From positions 1,488,001 to 1,552,000 of the forward strand of contig NZ_CP012529.1 in the NCBI RefSeq assembly GCF_001593285.1: a DNA stretch of 64,000 bases, written 5' to 3'. How positions within the stretch are numbered: position 1 is the first letter of the stretch; each line of letters opens with the position of its first letter. This stretch comes from Psychrobacter sp. P2G3 (GTDB lineage: Bacteria > Pseudomonadota > Gammaproteobacteria > Pseudomonadales > Moraxellaceae). A program made the position numbers and the translations under genes. This document shows positions 48,900-58,555 of this stretch, in pieces. Under the pieces are notes generated by a model. It saw only the letters and a list, made by a program, of their open reading frames with translations, made no database searches and was not told where the DNA came from.

Positions 48900-51767
48900 A
48901 TGTCACCAGCTATGCCATCTAATAAATCTAATAACCAAGGTTATCAGCCCACACCCGAACAGATACAAGTCTTAAGCACTGCAAGTGCTTTTGCCTATCA
49001 GATTTGGGAAAGTCGAACGATCTCTTGCCAGACGTTTTTGCGCAGTTATTCACTTAATCAAACGTTGACGCGTCAGCAGATAGATGACCTTATTCAGGAT
49101 TATACTTTAGATGATAACTATCAGCTTGGTGATGAAACAACAGTGATGAGAGGTCTGCGCAATCTGCGAAATCTATTAATGATGCGCTGGATTTGGCAAG
49201 ATGCATTGGGAATGATTGAGCTTGAGCAGTTGACTGATGAGCTTTCTGAGCTTGCTGACGGCTGTATTCTATTTGCCAAGGATTATACTTATCAGCATCT
49301 AGTCGCCCAATATGGTCAACCGACTTTTATTGATGCAAAAGGTGTAAAGCACATGGACGATATGGCAATTATGGCCATGGGTAAGCTTGGCGCGCATGAA
49401 CTAAATTTATCGAGCGATATTGATTTAATATTCGTCCATCAAGCACGTGGCGAGACTGATGGAGATAAGGCACAGGGCACGCGAAGTATTGATAATAAGC
49501 GCTTTATGACCCGTCTTGGTCAAGGCATTATTAAGCTCTTGGATAATTGTACGGCAGATGGTTTTGTGTTCCGAGTAGATATGCGTTTGCGTCCATGGGG
49601 TGATGGTAGTGATTTGGCTATTCATCTGTCAGCATTACAAAAGTATTTCGCCAATCATGGTCGGGCATGGGAACGTTTTGCTTGGCTAAAAGCACGCGTA
49701 GTTGGTCAGATTACGCCACCGTTTTATGACGAGCTACAATCGCTCATCAAGCCATTCGTTTTTCGGTATTACGTTGATTATAGTGCCTTTTCAGCGCTGC
49801 GTGAGATGAAGTCGCTCATTCAAAACCAAGTCGCACAGCGAGAAGACTTAGATAATATTAAGCTTGGTGCCGGTGGTATTCGTGATATCGAGTTTATTGT
49901 ACAAGCCTTTCAGCTTATTTATGGCGGTCGTCATCCACAACTGCAGGTTAAGTCCTGCCTGCAAGCAATGGAGGCACTATGTGAGCTTGAATATCTTGAG
50001 CCTCCTACCTATGAGCAGCTACAGGCGGCTTATCGGTTTTTACGTCGACTTGAGCATGGCATCCAAGCGATTAATGATCAGCAGACCCAGCGCCTGCCAC
50101 ATGATCTACAGTGGCAGCACAATTTGGCCATTACTTTAGGCTTTGAGAATTGGGAAGCATTATTAACAACGCTTAATCATCATCGAGACAATGTAAACGT
50201 ACCATTTGAACGTATGGTAACTGAACGACAAGTACCAGCTCAAGAAGATAATAAGCTTGAGCCTGTTAATCTTGATGAACAAATTGCAAAGCTTGACACG
50301 GTATTGACAGAACAGAACCGCGCAAAACTAGAAACTTTCTGGCAATCGAAAATGGTAGCCAACCTAAGCGATGAAGCTAGAACGCGTCTAGATGATGCTT
50401 ATCCAGTAATCATTCATGCTTTGCTTGCGCATCAAGAACAACAGCAGTTGGCCAATAGCGCACTACCGCGCCTGATCGCTTTGCTTGAGGCAATTTGTCG
50501 GCGCTCAATCTATCTAGTAATGATTGCAGAAAACCCTAATGCCACGGTTGAGTTGATTCCGATGTTGTCTGCCAGCCCTTGGATTGCCAATGAGCTGGCA
50601 CGTTATCCTGTGTTACTTGATACCTTTTTACAGCAGCGCTATCGTCATCTGCCGGACAAGCTAGAGCTACACGACATCTTGCGTCAGCGTCTTTTGCGAG
50701 TAGAGCCTGATGACGAAGAAGAGTTGCTTAGTGTGTTGCGTTTGTTTAAAAAGAACCAAGTACTGGCCGTTGCGGCTAGTGACGTCTTGGCTGAACGGCC
50801 CATTATGAAAGTATCAGACTCCTTGACCTACATTGCAGCCGTTGTGCTAGAAGCCGCACTTGAACGTGCTTTTGCAGAATTGGTCAAGCGTTATGGTTAT
50901 CCTATCGCTCAAAACGGTGATCCAGTAACCGAAGCGGATTGTGGTTTTGCTATTATTGGTTATGGTAAGCTTGGTGGCCTTGAGCTGTCTTATTCCTCTG
51001 ATTTAGATTTGGTGTTTTTACACAAGATAAAAGAGCAGGGAATGACGACTGGTGAAAAGTCAGTAAGCGGGATGAAGTTCGCCGCACGCCTGGCTCAAAA
51101 GCTCATGACTTATCTCAATACGCAAACGCGTGATGGACGCGCTTATGAGATTGATATGCGTCTGCGACCATCGGGTAATGCAGGTATGATGGTGGTTTCT
51201 TGTCATGCCTTTGAGACTTATCAGCGTGAAAAAGCATGGGCTTGGGAGCATCAAGCATTGGTTCGAGCACGGGCAATATGTGGCGACAAACGTGTAACGG
51301 CACTTTTCTGTGATATTCGCCGTACAATATTATCACTGCCACGTACGCTTGATGAAGTGCGTACAGAAGTAACAAGTATGCGCATCAAGATGCAAAAGCA
51401 TCTAGGTACTAGTCAGTGGCAGCAGCAAGCAGGCAAGTTCCATCTCAAGCAAGACGCTGGTGGCATCATTGATATTGAGTTTTTAGCGCAATTTGCGGTA
51501 CTCGCGTATTCGCATGAGTATCCAAGCCTGACTAAGTGGAGCGACAACGTGCGTATCTTTGAAGAGGTCGCGCTGCTTGGCATTTGGGAGGAGCAAGTCT
51601 GTCAAGATTTGACAGATGCTTATTTGCGTATTCGCGCTGCCACCCATCAGTTAGCATTGGCTGAGCAATCATTGTTGGTGGATGAGTCATTGTGGACAGA
51701 GACGCGTGCGCTGGTGCAAGCTCAGTGGCAACATCTTATGGGTGTTCCCCCAAGAGAAGAGAAATAA
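48900..51767 (+). CDS. glnE: Bifunctional glutamine synthetase adenylyltransferase/deadenylylase GlnE
   Basis: Adds and removes AMP on glutamine synthetase in response to nitrogen status through PII. It has two nucleotidyltransferase domains: MGKLGAHELNLSSDIDLIF near residue 165 and YGKLGGLELSYSSDLDLVF near 690, both with the paired Asp residues. Each is followed by its helical domain (GGIRDIEFIVQ and GGIIDIEFLAQ). The ATG at 48900 with GGAG upstream is preferred to the ATG at 48876. Length 955 against 946 in E. coli. ilvE lies downstream with its own promoter. Confidence 0.96.
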   Translation: MSPAMPSNKSNNQGYQPTPEQIQVLSTASAFAYQIWESRTISCQTFLRSYSLNQTLTRQQIDDLIQDYTLDDNYQLGDETTVMRGLRNLRNLLMMRWIWQDALGMIELEQLTDELSELADGCILFAKDYTYQHLVAQYGQPTFIDAKGVKHMDDMAIMAMGKLGAHELNLSSDIDLIFVHQARGETDGDKAQGTRSIDNKRFMTRLGQGIIKLLDNCTADGFVFRVDMRLRPWGDGSDLAIHLSALQKYFANHGRAWERFAWLKARVVGQITPPFYDELQSLIKPFVFRYYVDYSAFSALREMKSLIQNQVAQREDLDNIKLGAGGIRDIEFIVQAFQLIYGGRHPQLQVKSCLQAMEALCELEYLEPPTYEQLQAAYRFLRRLEHGIQAINDQQTQRLPHDLQWQHNLAITLGFENWEALLTTLNHHRDNVNVPFERMVTERQVPAQEDNKLEPVNLDEQIAKLDTVLTEQNRAKLETFWQSKMVANLSDEARTRLDDAYPVIIHALLAHQEQQQLANSALPRLIALLEAICRRSIYLVMIAENPNATVELIPMLSASPWIANELARYPVLLDTFLQQRYRHLPDKLELHDILRQRLLRVEPDDEEELLSVLRLFKKNQVLAVAASDVLAERPIMKVSDSLTYIAAVVLEAALERAFAELVKRYGYPIAQNGDPVTEADCGFAIIGYGKLGGLELSYSSDLDLVFLHKIKEQGMTTGEKSVSGMKFAARLAQKLMTYLNTQTRDGRAYEIDMRLRPSGNAGMMVVSCHAFETYQREKAWAWEHQALVRARAICGDKRVTALFCDIRRTILSLPRTLDEVRTEVTSMRIKMQKHLGTSQWQQQAGKFHLKQDAGGIIDIEFLAQFAVLAYSHEYPSLTKWSDNVRIFEEVALLGIWEEQVCQDLTDAYLRIRAATHQLALAEQSLLVDESLWTETRALVQAQWQHLMGVPPREEK

Positions 51768-51960
51768 GTTTTTCTACCAAAAGTGATATAAACAAAAGCC
51801 ATGCAGTGACAAACCAAAATATTTCATTTGCTTGGCCTGCCGATGATATAATCATTTGCACACTAATACGGACTCAGTGTAAGCATGCAATTTTAATTAA
51901 AATACTTACTTAAAACTCAACAAAAAAGTTAGTCGTCAGTACTAACATAAGGATCTTTAC

Positions 51961-52890
51961 ATGAATATGGCAACACAGGAAGGCAAGCTTTGGATGAATG
52001 GCACAATGGTTGAACAGCCCGATGCCAAAGTTCATGTACTTACCCATAGTTTGCATTATGGTATGGCTGTGTTTGAAGGCGTACGTGCCTACCAGACCGC
52101 TGACAAGCGCACGGCGATTTTCCGTTTAAAAGACCATACCGACCGTCTGCTAGGTTCTGCAAAAATCTTCCAAATGGACGTACCTTTTGATGCCGCTACT
52201 TTAGAACAAGCGCATAAAGATGTAGTTAAACAAAATAACTTAGCAGAAGCTTATATTCGTCCACTTATTTGGGTTGGCGCAGAAAAGCTAGGTCTATCTT
52301 CGCATGGCAACAGTATCAATGCGATGGTTGCTGCTTGGCATTGGGGCGCTTATTTGGGCGACGAAGGTATCCAAAACGGTATCCGCGTCAAGACATCATC
52401 GTACACACATCACTTGCCTAATGTCACGATGTGCAAAGCAAAAGCCTCTAGTAACTATCCAGTATCTATTATGGCAAACCAAGAGGTTACTCGTAATGGT
52501 TACGACGAAGCTATCTTGATGGATCCGCAAGGCTATGTCTGTCAAGGTGCAGGTGAGAACTTGTTTTTGGTTAAGAATGGTGAGTTACATACTCCAGATC
52601 TAGCTGGTGGTGCACTTGACGGTATCACTCGTCGCACTATTATTCAGTTCGCTGCTGACCTAGGTATTAAAGTTACTGAACGTCGTATCACTCGTGATGA
52701 ATTCTATTTAGCAGATGAAATCTTTATGACGGGCACAGCTGCTGAAGTAACACCTATCCGTGAATATGATGATCGTACTATTGGTAACGGCGGCCGCGGT
52801 GAGATCACCGAAAAGCTACAATCCTTATATTTTGATGTGGTGCATGGTCGTAATGAAAAATATATGGATTGGTTAGACTTTATTGATTAA
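51961..52890 (+). CDS. ilvE: Branched-chain amino-acid aminotransferase IlvE
   Basis: PLP-dependent class IV transaminase for leucine, isoleucine and valine. The PLP lysine lies in CKAKASSNYPVS; EAILMDPQGYVCQGAGENLFLVKNGELHTP and IFMTGTAAEVTPI are the class signatures. Length 309. A TATAAT at 51847-51852 is a candidate -10. AAGGATC precedes the ATG. A bidirectional terminator follows. Confidence 0.96.
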   Translation: MNMATQEGKLWMNGTMVEQPDAKVHVLTHSLHYGMAVFEGVRAYQTADKRTAIFRLKDHTDRLLGSAKIFQMDVPFDAATLEQAHKDVVKQNNLAEAYIRPLIWVGAEKLGLSSHGNSINAMVAAWHWGAYLGDEGIQNGIRVKTSSYTHHLPNVTMCKAKASSNYPVSIMANQEVTRNGYDEAILMDPQGYVCQGAGENLFLVKNGELHTPDLAGGALDGITRRTIIQFAADLGIKVTERRITRDEFYLADEIFMTGTAAEVTPIREYDDRTIGNGGRGEITEKLQSLYFDVVHGRNEKYMDWLDFID

Positions 52891-52920
52891 AGTTTAGAGT
52901 AATTGAAGTGTTTCTATGTT

Positions 52921-52957
52921 AAAAAGCTAAGACTGTTTATTGTCTTAGCTTTTTTTA
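52921..52957. terminator. Bidirectional terminator between ilvE and the glycan locus
   Basis: AAAAAGCTAAGAC ... GTCTTAGCTTTTTTT hairpin between two convergent genes. Confidence 0.92.
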
Positions 52958-52979
52958 TAACTACTTTTATAAAGTATAG

Positions 52980-54317
52980 CTACTTAAACTTTTCTCGCCA
53001 TTTTATTTTTTTATTTGTTTTATAAGGATTAGGGTAGTCACTATTAAGCCCGATACTATTTTCATAATAATGGTACATTTCTTTGATATTATCTAACTTA
53101 TATTCGATCAAAGTCTCATAAAACAAATGCCAAAAAAACTCATCTTTTTCAAATGGACGTGAAAGGGTAACTGCAAAGTAAGCAAGCTTATGATAAAGAG
53201 ATTCTAAAGCTTGATTGTCTATAAAAGTTATTTTTTTATACAGCTCAATGTATTTATCCCAATTATCGATAGAAAGCTCATGTTTTAATTTTTGATAGAG
53301 GTGTTGACTATTCTCAGGAGTGTGACGTTCGAGCTGTTTGGATAGCTCTTGATTGTCAATTGCTACAAGTCCTTTGCCAGTGAAATTGTAATTTTTAAGA
53401 CGTGTAAAGTTATATGTAGTCACTAAGCCGATTAAACTGCCTTCAGGAGAAATAATACACACTGGCTTTTGACAAGCTAAGCCTTCTATAGCGACACGCC
53501 CCATTCCAGCAACACCTAAATACCCTGGTATCAGTTCCGCTATATCTCTAACTTCACCTAAAAACCTTACTTGAGTTTTGATATCAAGAGCATTGATACG
53601 TTTGCGTAATTCTAATGGATCACCGCCGCCTGCGATGTCAATATTAGCTATATTACAACTATTTGCTGCTTGCAAAAAACGTAAAATTGACTCGTACTTT
53701 TCAGCACTTATACGACTTATTAATAGCCAAGCTGGTGTTATTTCACTTGTTTGATGTCGATATTCATTTAAATTAATTAAGTTGGGAATTACTTTAATCA
53801 AAGGTGCTTGAGAGAAATATATACCTTCTAAGTGTTTAGAGACACTGACTGATAAACTGAAACTATTACCTGTTAGACTCTGAATAAATAACCGATTAAA
53901 TGGTGCGCGGTATATATCTGGTGTTCCATGAACAGTAGAGATGACAGGGATACGACAAAGTTGAGCGGCCATTACAGCTGCACAGGCAAACAAATCAAGC
54001 ATATGTATGCTCAGTAATTCAATATCATGACTCTCGATAGTATCAACAACATGATCGACCAGTTTGATGAAGTCAGTCGCTAAAGACACGCTTTCTATAT
54101 CAACTGTAGTAAAATGACAGGTATTGAATAGCTTAGCAATATTCGGATCAAAAGCTCTCTTGTTGGTTAGCAAGTAGACCTGATAATTGTATTTATTTAA
54201 ATATTGAAATTCATCTATCCAGCGAGTCTCAATACCACCAATACCATCAATGCGGTGATAAATGAAAAGAATGTTGGTGGGTTTATTAGAGTCATTAATA
54301 GACAATTCAGATAACAT
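52980..54317 (-). CDS. GT4-like glycosyltransferase (surface-glycan locus)
   Basis: 445 residues with a GT-B fold. The N-terminal half has IDGIGGIETRWIDEFQYLN and ISTVHGTPDIYRAP. The C-terminal half has LLISRISAEKYESILRFL, RFLGEV and a reduced donor-site motif GMGRVAIEGLACQKP, in which the second Glu of the EX7E pair is kept. It has an extra 80-residue helical C-terminus. Sugar and acceptor unknown. It is convergent with ilvE and is separated from the other glycosyltransferases by 1.2 kb of decayed DNA. Confidence 0.82.
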   Translation of the reverse strand: MLSELSINDSNKPTNILFIYHRIDGIGGIETRWIDEFQYLNKYNYQVYLLTNKRAFDPNIAKLFNTCHFTTVDIESVSLATDFIKLVDHVVDTIESHDIELLSIHMLDLFACAAVMAAQLCRIPVISTVHGTPDIYRAPFNRLFIQSLTGNSFSLSVSVSKHLEGIYFSQAPLIKVIPNLINLNEYRHQTSEITPAWLLISRISAEKYESILRFLQAANSCNIANIDIAGGGDPLELRKRINALDIKTQVRFLGEVRDIAELIPGYLGVAGMGRVAIEGLACQKPVCIISPEGSLIGLVTTYNFTRLKNYNFTGKGLVAIDNQELSKQLERHTPENSQHLYQKLKHELSIDNWDKYIELYKKITFIDNQALESLYHKLAYFAVTLSRPFEKDEFFWHLFYETLIEYKLDNIKEMYHYYENSIGLNSDYPNPYKTNKKIKWREKFK

Positions 54318-55137
54318 AAATTATTTCCTATCCATAAATTTTATCACAGAGATTATAGTCGCTTAGTAAGTACATGAACTTAAAATATGAAACAGTAGAT
54401 GCAACAACTGATTATCTTATTGCCTACTACTTAACCAACCTTACATTCTTGCACTCCATTGACTCTGCAAACGAATGATTCAATAGTCAGCTTTATTCAA
54501 TAACCATGGTTCCTACAGTGTGGTTAGCTCTTGGTAAATAGAGTCAAAAATGTGGACACTGACAAACTTATCTTTGGTAGCAATAGGATGATAGCTGCAC
54601 AATTTGCGCCAACTATAACCGTCTGATCTATAAATAATCTAGGGTTTAAGTCCATTAATTAGCAATTTAGTAACACTCGAACTTATGTTGGTTTGGAAAT
54701 TATTAACCCCATAAAATCTCATGATAAAGGTTATTAAGAAAGGAATGGCATTTGTCCAAGTGAGGGTAATAGTCGTAATTCTTATGATGCTAACCAGTAT
54801 TAAAGTACCAAGGCGGCACTGGCACCAACAATTAAAAACTAAAATGCTTACTGAGAGGCTGTTGTTTTACCTATGCAATTAAAAGTGTCAGCTTATTCAT
54901 CAGAGTACAGTTTAGTAATAATAGAGTGTTTATTGCTGATCGTCTCATCAATCAGTACAGATACGGCGCGAATATTGCAAGTTTAATGAATGTTATCATT
55001 TACGGCTGCGTTTGTTTTGGTAATGCCCATTGCTTTGGTAAAAATGGATACATTGGCAATAGCAAAGATGTGACATTACAATTGGTAAGTATGACAATAT
55101 CACCAAGCACCCCACACGTTAAGCAATCTCTTAAATG

Positions 55138-55159
55138 ATTTTATGCCAGCGCATAAAAT
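55138..55159. repeat. Perfect 9-bp hairpin in the glycan-locus gap
   Basis: ATTTTATGC and GCATAAAAT arms with a CAGC loop. There is no T-run on either side, so it is not an obvious terminator. Confidence 0.6.
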
Positions 55160-55201
55160 GAGGTCAGACATAATGCTGTTAAGATAGATTGATAAAAGCT
55201 G

Positions 55202-55509
55202 TATAATACCCATGATAATAAAGGGGAGGTGATACTTGTAAGAGTTCAATTGCCACTCGCTACCCTAATTAAGGCCTTCGATAACGTCGAGCGGGACGGC
55301 TCCTGGGAATAAAGGTTGGTACTATAGAATTAACTAAGAAGCAATTATATTCAGTCTTGTTTCTTACTAGAGCCAATGTACAATTTTTTTAATTGCTGGC
55401 TCAAAAACTTACTCTAAATATTTGCTATAAGAGCTCGATATATAAAACCAAACTGCGATACAATTCAACTATTTATTGTTTTTACACTATTGATTTATGA
55501 GGATGGTAT
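55202..55509 (+). promoter_or_regulatory. Promoter and long structured leader of the 55510 glycosyltransferase
   Basis: TATAAT at 55202-55207 could start a transcript with a leader of about 290 bases. It holds a GC-rich patch (55270-55320) that contrasts with its surroundings and includes GAGC/GCTC pairing. It also holds a stem-loop at 55370-55402 with GAGCCA/TGGCTC outer and CAATT/AATTG inner arms. A 27-codon frame starting at GTG 55230 spans the patch. No known riboswitch is matched. Confidence 0.4.
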
Positions 55510-56373
55510 ATGGATATCGATACTATTAAGGTATTTGTTGGTTGTGATCCTAATAATTGTGATTTAGAACAGATGATGGTACTAGATTATAGTATTCATA
55601 AATATACAAGCTTGCCGGTAGAGATTGTGTGGATGCAACTGTCACGTGATCCGCAAAGTTTTTGGTATTCAAATCCTGAGACCGGTGAAGGCTGGAATAC
55701 CACTAAATGGCCAACTCCTTTTTCAGGGTTTCGCTGGGCGATACCTGAATATTGCAATTATTCAGGACGAGCAATCTATATGGATGCAGATATGATTGTA
55801 CTGTCTGATCTAGCCGAATTATGGGCACATCCTATAAATGGTAAATCCATTGTAGCAGCTAAGACAAAAGCTGATATGACGCGTCTTTGTACTTGTGTTT
55901 GGGATTGCGATCTTGCAAAAAATACTATTCCATCAGTAACCAAACTAAGAAAAGATCCTAAAGGTCATCGTAAAATGATGAAGCTAATCAAAAAAGATCC
56001 TGCGCTTGTTGAACCTTATCAAGATAGCTTCAACTGTGTGGATGGAGAAGGTTTAGCGATTGAAGATATTAGGATATTACATTATTCAGATATGGGTACT
56101 CAGTTTAGCCATAAACATTCATTAAATAGATTGAGTGAAGAAGGGCGCGAGCATTGGTTTGATGGAGAGATAATGTCACATCCAAGACAGGATTTGGCGG
56201 ATCTATTCGATAAGTACTATGACGAAGCGATAACTAATGGTTATCAGTTAGATAGTTATCGTGTTAAGCCTTTCGGAGATTTTCCAAAAAAGACCCAGCA
56301 ACGTTATACCGGTAATAAGGTTACACGCCCAGAAGCTTCTAAATCTTTTTTTTCGAAAGTTTTTAAACGTTAA
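55510..56373 (+). CDS. GT8-like glycosyltransferase
   Basis: 287 residues. The metal-binding DxD motif lies in AIYMDADMIVLSDLAELW, and the N-terminus IKVFVGCDPNNCDLEQMMVLDYSIHK is like bacterial GT8 or stealth-like sugar transferases. SFNCVDGEGLAIEDIRILHYSDM holds the late His of the family. The start has an AGGATGGTAT site. Likely adds a hexose in lipooligosaccharide or capsule synthesis; specificity unknown. First of three plus-strand transferases. Confidence 0.8.
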   Translation: MDIDTIKVFVGCDPNNCDLEQMMVLDYSIHKYTSLPVEIVWMQLSRDPQSFWYSNPETGEGWNTTKWPTPFSGFRWAIPEYCNYSGRAIYMDADMIVLSDLAELWAHPINGKSIVAAKTKADMTRLCTCVWDCDLAKNTIPSVTKLRKDPKGHRKMMKLIKKDPALVEPYQDSFNCVDGEGLAIEDIRILHYSDMGTQFSHKHSLNRLSEEGREHWFDGEIMSHPRQDLADLFDKYYDEAITNGYQLDSYRVKPFGDFPKKTQQRYTGNKVTRPEASKSFFSKVFKR

Positions 56374-56513
56374 ATAGAAATCTCTAATTAAGACTTTATA
56401 GCACTTTGCAAATGCTTGCGTATACTTATTAGTGATACATTAGAAATGTGAAATTAAGGTTACTCCTTGATCATTGATAAAGTAGATACCACTTTACGAA
56501 TAGGTCATTATTT

Positions 56514-57599
56514 ATGAATAAACGTACCAAAATAGCGGTACTTGTTATTAACTGCCTACAAGGCGGTGGTGCAGAGCGTTCTGTACTCACACTAGGGCAA
56601 GGCTTTTATGATTTAGGCTATGATGTACATGTTTTGAGGTTTAAGCCGCTTGTAGAGTATGATCTAAACTCGAACTTAAACTATCACTTACTCAGGTTTA
56701 AGCCTTATAAGTTGATTCCAGGAGTAGCGCGACGTCACAAGATTTTTGCGCGTGCTGTTGATAACTATATTTTAAATAAAATTGGCCAACCTGATATTGT
56801 ACTATCGAACCTAGAACGCCCAGATAATATTTTTCGCTATAGTCAGCTATCAAACGTAGCTTATGTAATTCATAGTACATTGTCGTTATATTATAAATTT
56901 AGCCAAGTAAATGACATTGATAAGCTTAAATCTAAACTGAAAGACATCTACTCTCAACATCCATGCGTATGCGTTAGTGATGGAGTCAGAGATGACTTTA
57001 TTCATCATCTTGGTGACATCACGCCTATAAAGACTATCAACAACCCTATCGATAGAGATGGTATTCAAGAATTAGCCAAAGCATTTGTTCCTGAATATCA
57101 AAATTATATTATCCATGTTGGTAGTTTTAAAGAGGCTAAACGCCATGATATTTTATTGAAGGCTTATGCTAAAACCGACCAATCCTTACCATTGTTACTT
57201 CTAGGGCAGGGTAAGCTCAAAAGTGATATAGAGCAGTTGATTACTGATCTTGACTTAACAGATAAAGTAAAACTTTTAGGCTTCCATAAAAACTCATATC
57301 CTTACGTCAAACATGCCCAATTTGAAGTAATGACTTCTAATAGAGAAGGGTTTCCGATGGTTCTTGCAGAAGCACTAGCACTAGGAACACCAATTATAAG
57401 TACGGACTGTCAGTCTGGCCCTAAAGAGATGCTCCCTGAACAAAACCTTATGCCAGTAGATGATATTGATGCTATTGCTGATAAATTAAGCCAAGCTATG
57501 AAAAATTCAAACCAATTTTACGCAACTTTTGATGAGTCACTTCTCCCTAAGGAAATCGCTAAGCAATACCTTGCGTTTTTGAAAGAAGTTTCTAATTAA
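56514..57599 (+). CDS. GT4-family glycosyltransferase
   Basis: 361 residues, GT-B fold. The N-terminus NCLQGGGAERSVLTLGQGF has the glycine loop, and the C-terminal EGFPMVLAEALALGTPIIS carries the EX7E donor site. Similar in design to the protein encoded at 58556-59629, with shared SGPKEMLP and SGPPEVLP blocks; the two may be diverged duplicates. Acceptor unknown. Confidence 0.88.
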   Translation: MNKRTKIAVLVINCLQGGGAERSVLTLGQGFYDLGYDVHVLRFKPLVEYDLNSNLNYHLLRFKPYKLIPGVARRHKIFARAVDNYILNKIGQPDIVLSNLERPDNIFRYSQLSNVAYVIHSTLSLYYKFSQVNDIDKLKSKLKDIYSQHPCVCVSDGVRDDFIHHLGDITPIKTINNPIDRDGIQELAKAFVPEYQNYIIHVGSFKEAKRHDILLKAYAKTDQSLPLLLLGQGKLKSDIEQLITDLDLTDKVKLLGFHKNSYPYVKHAQFEVMTSNREGFPMVLAEALALGTPIISTDCQSGPKEMLPEQNLMPVDDIDAIADKLSQAMKNSNQFYATFDESLLPKEIAKQYLAFLKEVSN

Positions 57600-57713
57600 T
57601 AGCATATTTCTTAATGGTATACCTTGGCTCATTTTCAACAGATCGTAATATTATCTTGATGAAAATATAAATAAATTTACTGATAGTACCAGCAAAAAAA
57701 GAGAAAACTTAGG

Positions 57714-58523
57714 ATGAAAAAAGCAGTTGTAGTTAGCCTTATTAATGAACATGAACGCCGTAAACATATTGATGACTTGTTCAATGAGCATAGTATTGAT
57801 TTTAGCTATTTTGATGCTATCAATAAAGCTCAAGTTGAAAATACCCTGCAGAAGTATGGTCTTGCTGTTACTTCAGAAAGAATATCGAAAGGAGAAGTTG
57901 CTTGTTATTTAAGTCACTATTGTTTGTGGGAGCAAGTCATAGAAAATGAAATGCCATACTTGATGGTGTTTGAGGATGACGTTTATTTTTCAAAAGAAGC
58001 TAAAGATCTATTAAACAGTTCGGAATGGCTACCAAGTGATTTCGATGTGATTAAACTTGAAACTATGCATGGAAGAGTATTGGTTAATAAAGGTACTAAC
58101 TTAACATCAGATCATAAGTTATGTCGGATGAAAAGCAGTCATATGGGTATGGCGGGATACATTGTTAGCCAAAAAGGTGCTCAAAAGCTAGTTAAAATGA
58201 CACGAGAGCTAGGAGTGGATAGACCTGTTGATCATATAATGTTCGATAGACTGATTGAGCAGAAAACAAGCAATGTATATCAAGTATCCCCAGCATTATG
58301 TATTCAAGATAAAATATATAATGAACAATCTACGCGCTTTGGAAGCTGTCTTGAAGAAGAAAGGCAGTCACGACCCGTTGTCAAAATCAAACTCTCTGCA
58401 CAGCAAAAAATTAATAGAGAGTTAACTAGACTATGGACACAGATGAATTTAGCTAATCTATCACGCTCATTACTATTGACTATTAACGGCTATAAAAGGC
58501 AAGAAATAGAATATAAAGAGTAG
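57714..58523 (+). CDS. GT25-family glycosyltransferase (LPS/LOS type)
   Basis: 269 residues. GEVACYLSHYCLWEQVIENEMPYLMVFEDDVYFS is the GT25 signature (LgtB/Lex-like), with the EDD metal motif. Members add galactose or glucose to lipooligosaccharide in Neisseria, Haemophilus and Moraxella. AGYIVSQKGAQKLV is also typical. Its placement supports a lipooligosaccharide role for the cluster. Confidence 0.9.
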   Translation: MKKAVVVSLINEHERRKHIDDLFNEHSIDFSYFDAINKAQVENTLQKYGLAVTSERISKGEVACYLSHYCLWEQVIENEMPYLMVFEDDVYFSKEAKDLLNSSEWLPSDFDVIKLETMHGRVLVNKGTNLTSDHKLCRMKSSHMGMAGYIVSQKGAQKLVKMTRELGVDRPVDHIMFDRLIEQKTSNVYQVSPALCIQDKIYNEQSTRFGSCLEEERQSRPVVKIKLSAQQKINRELTRLWTQMNLANLSRSLLLTINGYKRQEIEYKE

Positions 58524-58555
58524 TGCTGATGCATTAGCTTGCAAATAGGGTTATC

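Larger units (their letters stand above)
54318..55509. other. Decayed intergenic segment with possible transposase relic and structured leader
   Basis: 1192 bases without an intact gene. Around 54690-54830, plus-strand frames broken by stops read GLEIINPIKSHDKGY, RNGICPSEGNSRNSYDANQY, reminiscent of the C-terminal half of an IS5-like DDE transposase; this is weak. At 54926-55138 a 70-codon frame exists without a recognisable product. Near 55138-55402 come a perfect hairpin, a TATAAT box and a GC-rich patch, listed separately. Confidence 0.45.

Noticed and set aside
54926..55138. 70-codon frame with CFGNAHCFGKNGYIGN, recalling hexapeptide acyltransferases
   Set aside because: No repeated hexapeptides, no good start, and it lies in decayed DNA; at most a relic.
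55220..55275. tRNA-like fragment (GTTCAATT followed by CTCGCTACC)
   Set aside because: The T-arm and acceptor stems do not pair and no 5' half is present.
55240..55330. Resemblance of GGGACG ... CTCCTGG to a GEMM cyclic-di-GMP riboswitch
   Set aside because: The conserved 5' segment (CACGCACAGGGCAAACC) and the tetraloop-receptor part are absent, so the likeness is only superficial.
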